A DNA stretch of 64,000 nt, from contig NZ_JAUFQT010000002.1 in the NCBI RefSeq assembly GCF_030409905.1, forward strand, positions 248,001 through 312,000, given 5' to 3'. The notes beneath the pieces are model-generated. The model searched no databases. It was not told the DNA's origin and worked only from the letters and a program-made list of their open reading frames with translations. This DNA is from Echinicola jeungdonensis. GTDB taxonomy: Bacteria > Bacteroidota > Bacteroidia > Cytophagales > Cyclobacteriaceae. Positions 63,959 through 64,000 of this stretch are shown here, one piece after another (the first letter of the stretch is position 1; each line of letters begins with the position of its first letter). The position numbers and the translations under genes are program-made.

Positions 63959-64000
63959 GGTTATTAGGGAATAATGAGGATGATAATTTAAATTTTCACT

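Noticed and set aside
1..64000. tRNA, rRNA, CRISPR arrays, insertion sequences or phage genes
   Set aside because: None was found on reading both strands; no regularly spaced repeats, transposase motifs, or cloverleaf-like sequences were noticed.

Overview
The window looks like a chromosomal segment of a Bacteroidota bacterium, most likely in the Cytophagales (Cyclobacteriaceae-like). The reasons are a SusD remnant, a TonB-dependent receptor with an N-terminal carboxypeptidase-regulatory-like domain, a LytS/LytTR two-component pair, circularly permuted ATP-grasp/alpha-E genes, AT-rich intergenic DNA and few Shine-Dalgarno sequences. No rRNA, tRNA, CRISPR array, intact insertion sequence or prophage was recognised. 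Family assignments come from reading motifs, not from database searches.

Bases 1-36,500 are mostly carbohydrate and general metabolism. A pectin/uronate block comes first: a LacI regulator, a DUF4861 lipoprotein, kduI and kduD. Further along are two secreted pectate lyases (27.9-29.6 kb and 33.9-36.4 kb) and a secreted GH2 enzyme. Between them lie a fatty-acid desaturase, a decayed polysaccharide-utilisation locus (the front of an ECF sigma gene joined to the back of a susD gene that also carries an in-frame stop), a 956-residue double flavoprotein, a Nudix hydrolase, a 2H phosphoesterase-like protein, a DODA-type dioxygenase, and a metal-responsive pair (TonB receptor plus thioredoxin, divergent from a DtxR/MntR regulator across a perfect palindrome). 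There is also a tight four-gene operon of circularly permuted ATP-grasp, alpha-E, Anbu-type proteasome-like peptidase and transglutaminase.

Bases 36,700-63,000 read as one stress/energy-starvation island. It holds a Ca2+-type P-ATPase, D-lactate dehydrogenase, a membrane PAS histidine kinase with a receiver-CRP/FNR-type response regulator, a tandem universal stress protein, an AI-2E family exporter, a class II (B12-dependent) ribonucleotide reductase, a GT4/GH57 glucan operon, a flavin-binding split-barrel protein, a GH13 amylase, two Gre-like factors, a P-loop kinase plus APH-like pair, YtxH, PEBP, an FtsH protease, a CapA-like protein and Hsp20. Several of these types (CtpF-like ATPase, class II RNR, USP, small heat-shock protein, AAA kinase/APH pair, two-component sensor) also occur in the mycobacterial DosR dormancy regulon. 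Four perfect TGAT-N4-ATCA palindromes lie upstream of the P-ATPase, D-LDH, kinase/regulator and RNR genes, and the regulator's recognition helix keeps the Glu and Arg that FNR/CRP proteins use to read TGA. The working hypothesis is a self-contained, locally autoregulated low-oxygen or dormancy regulon.
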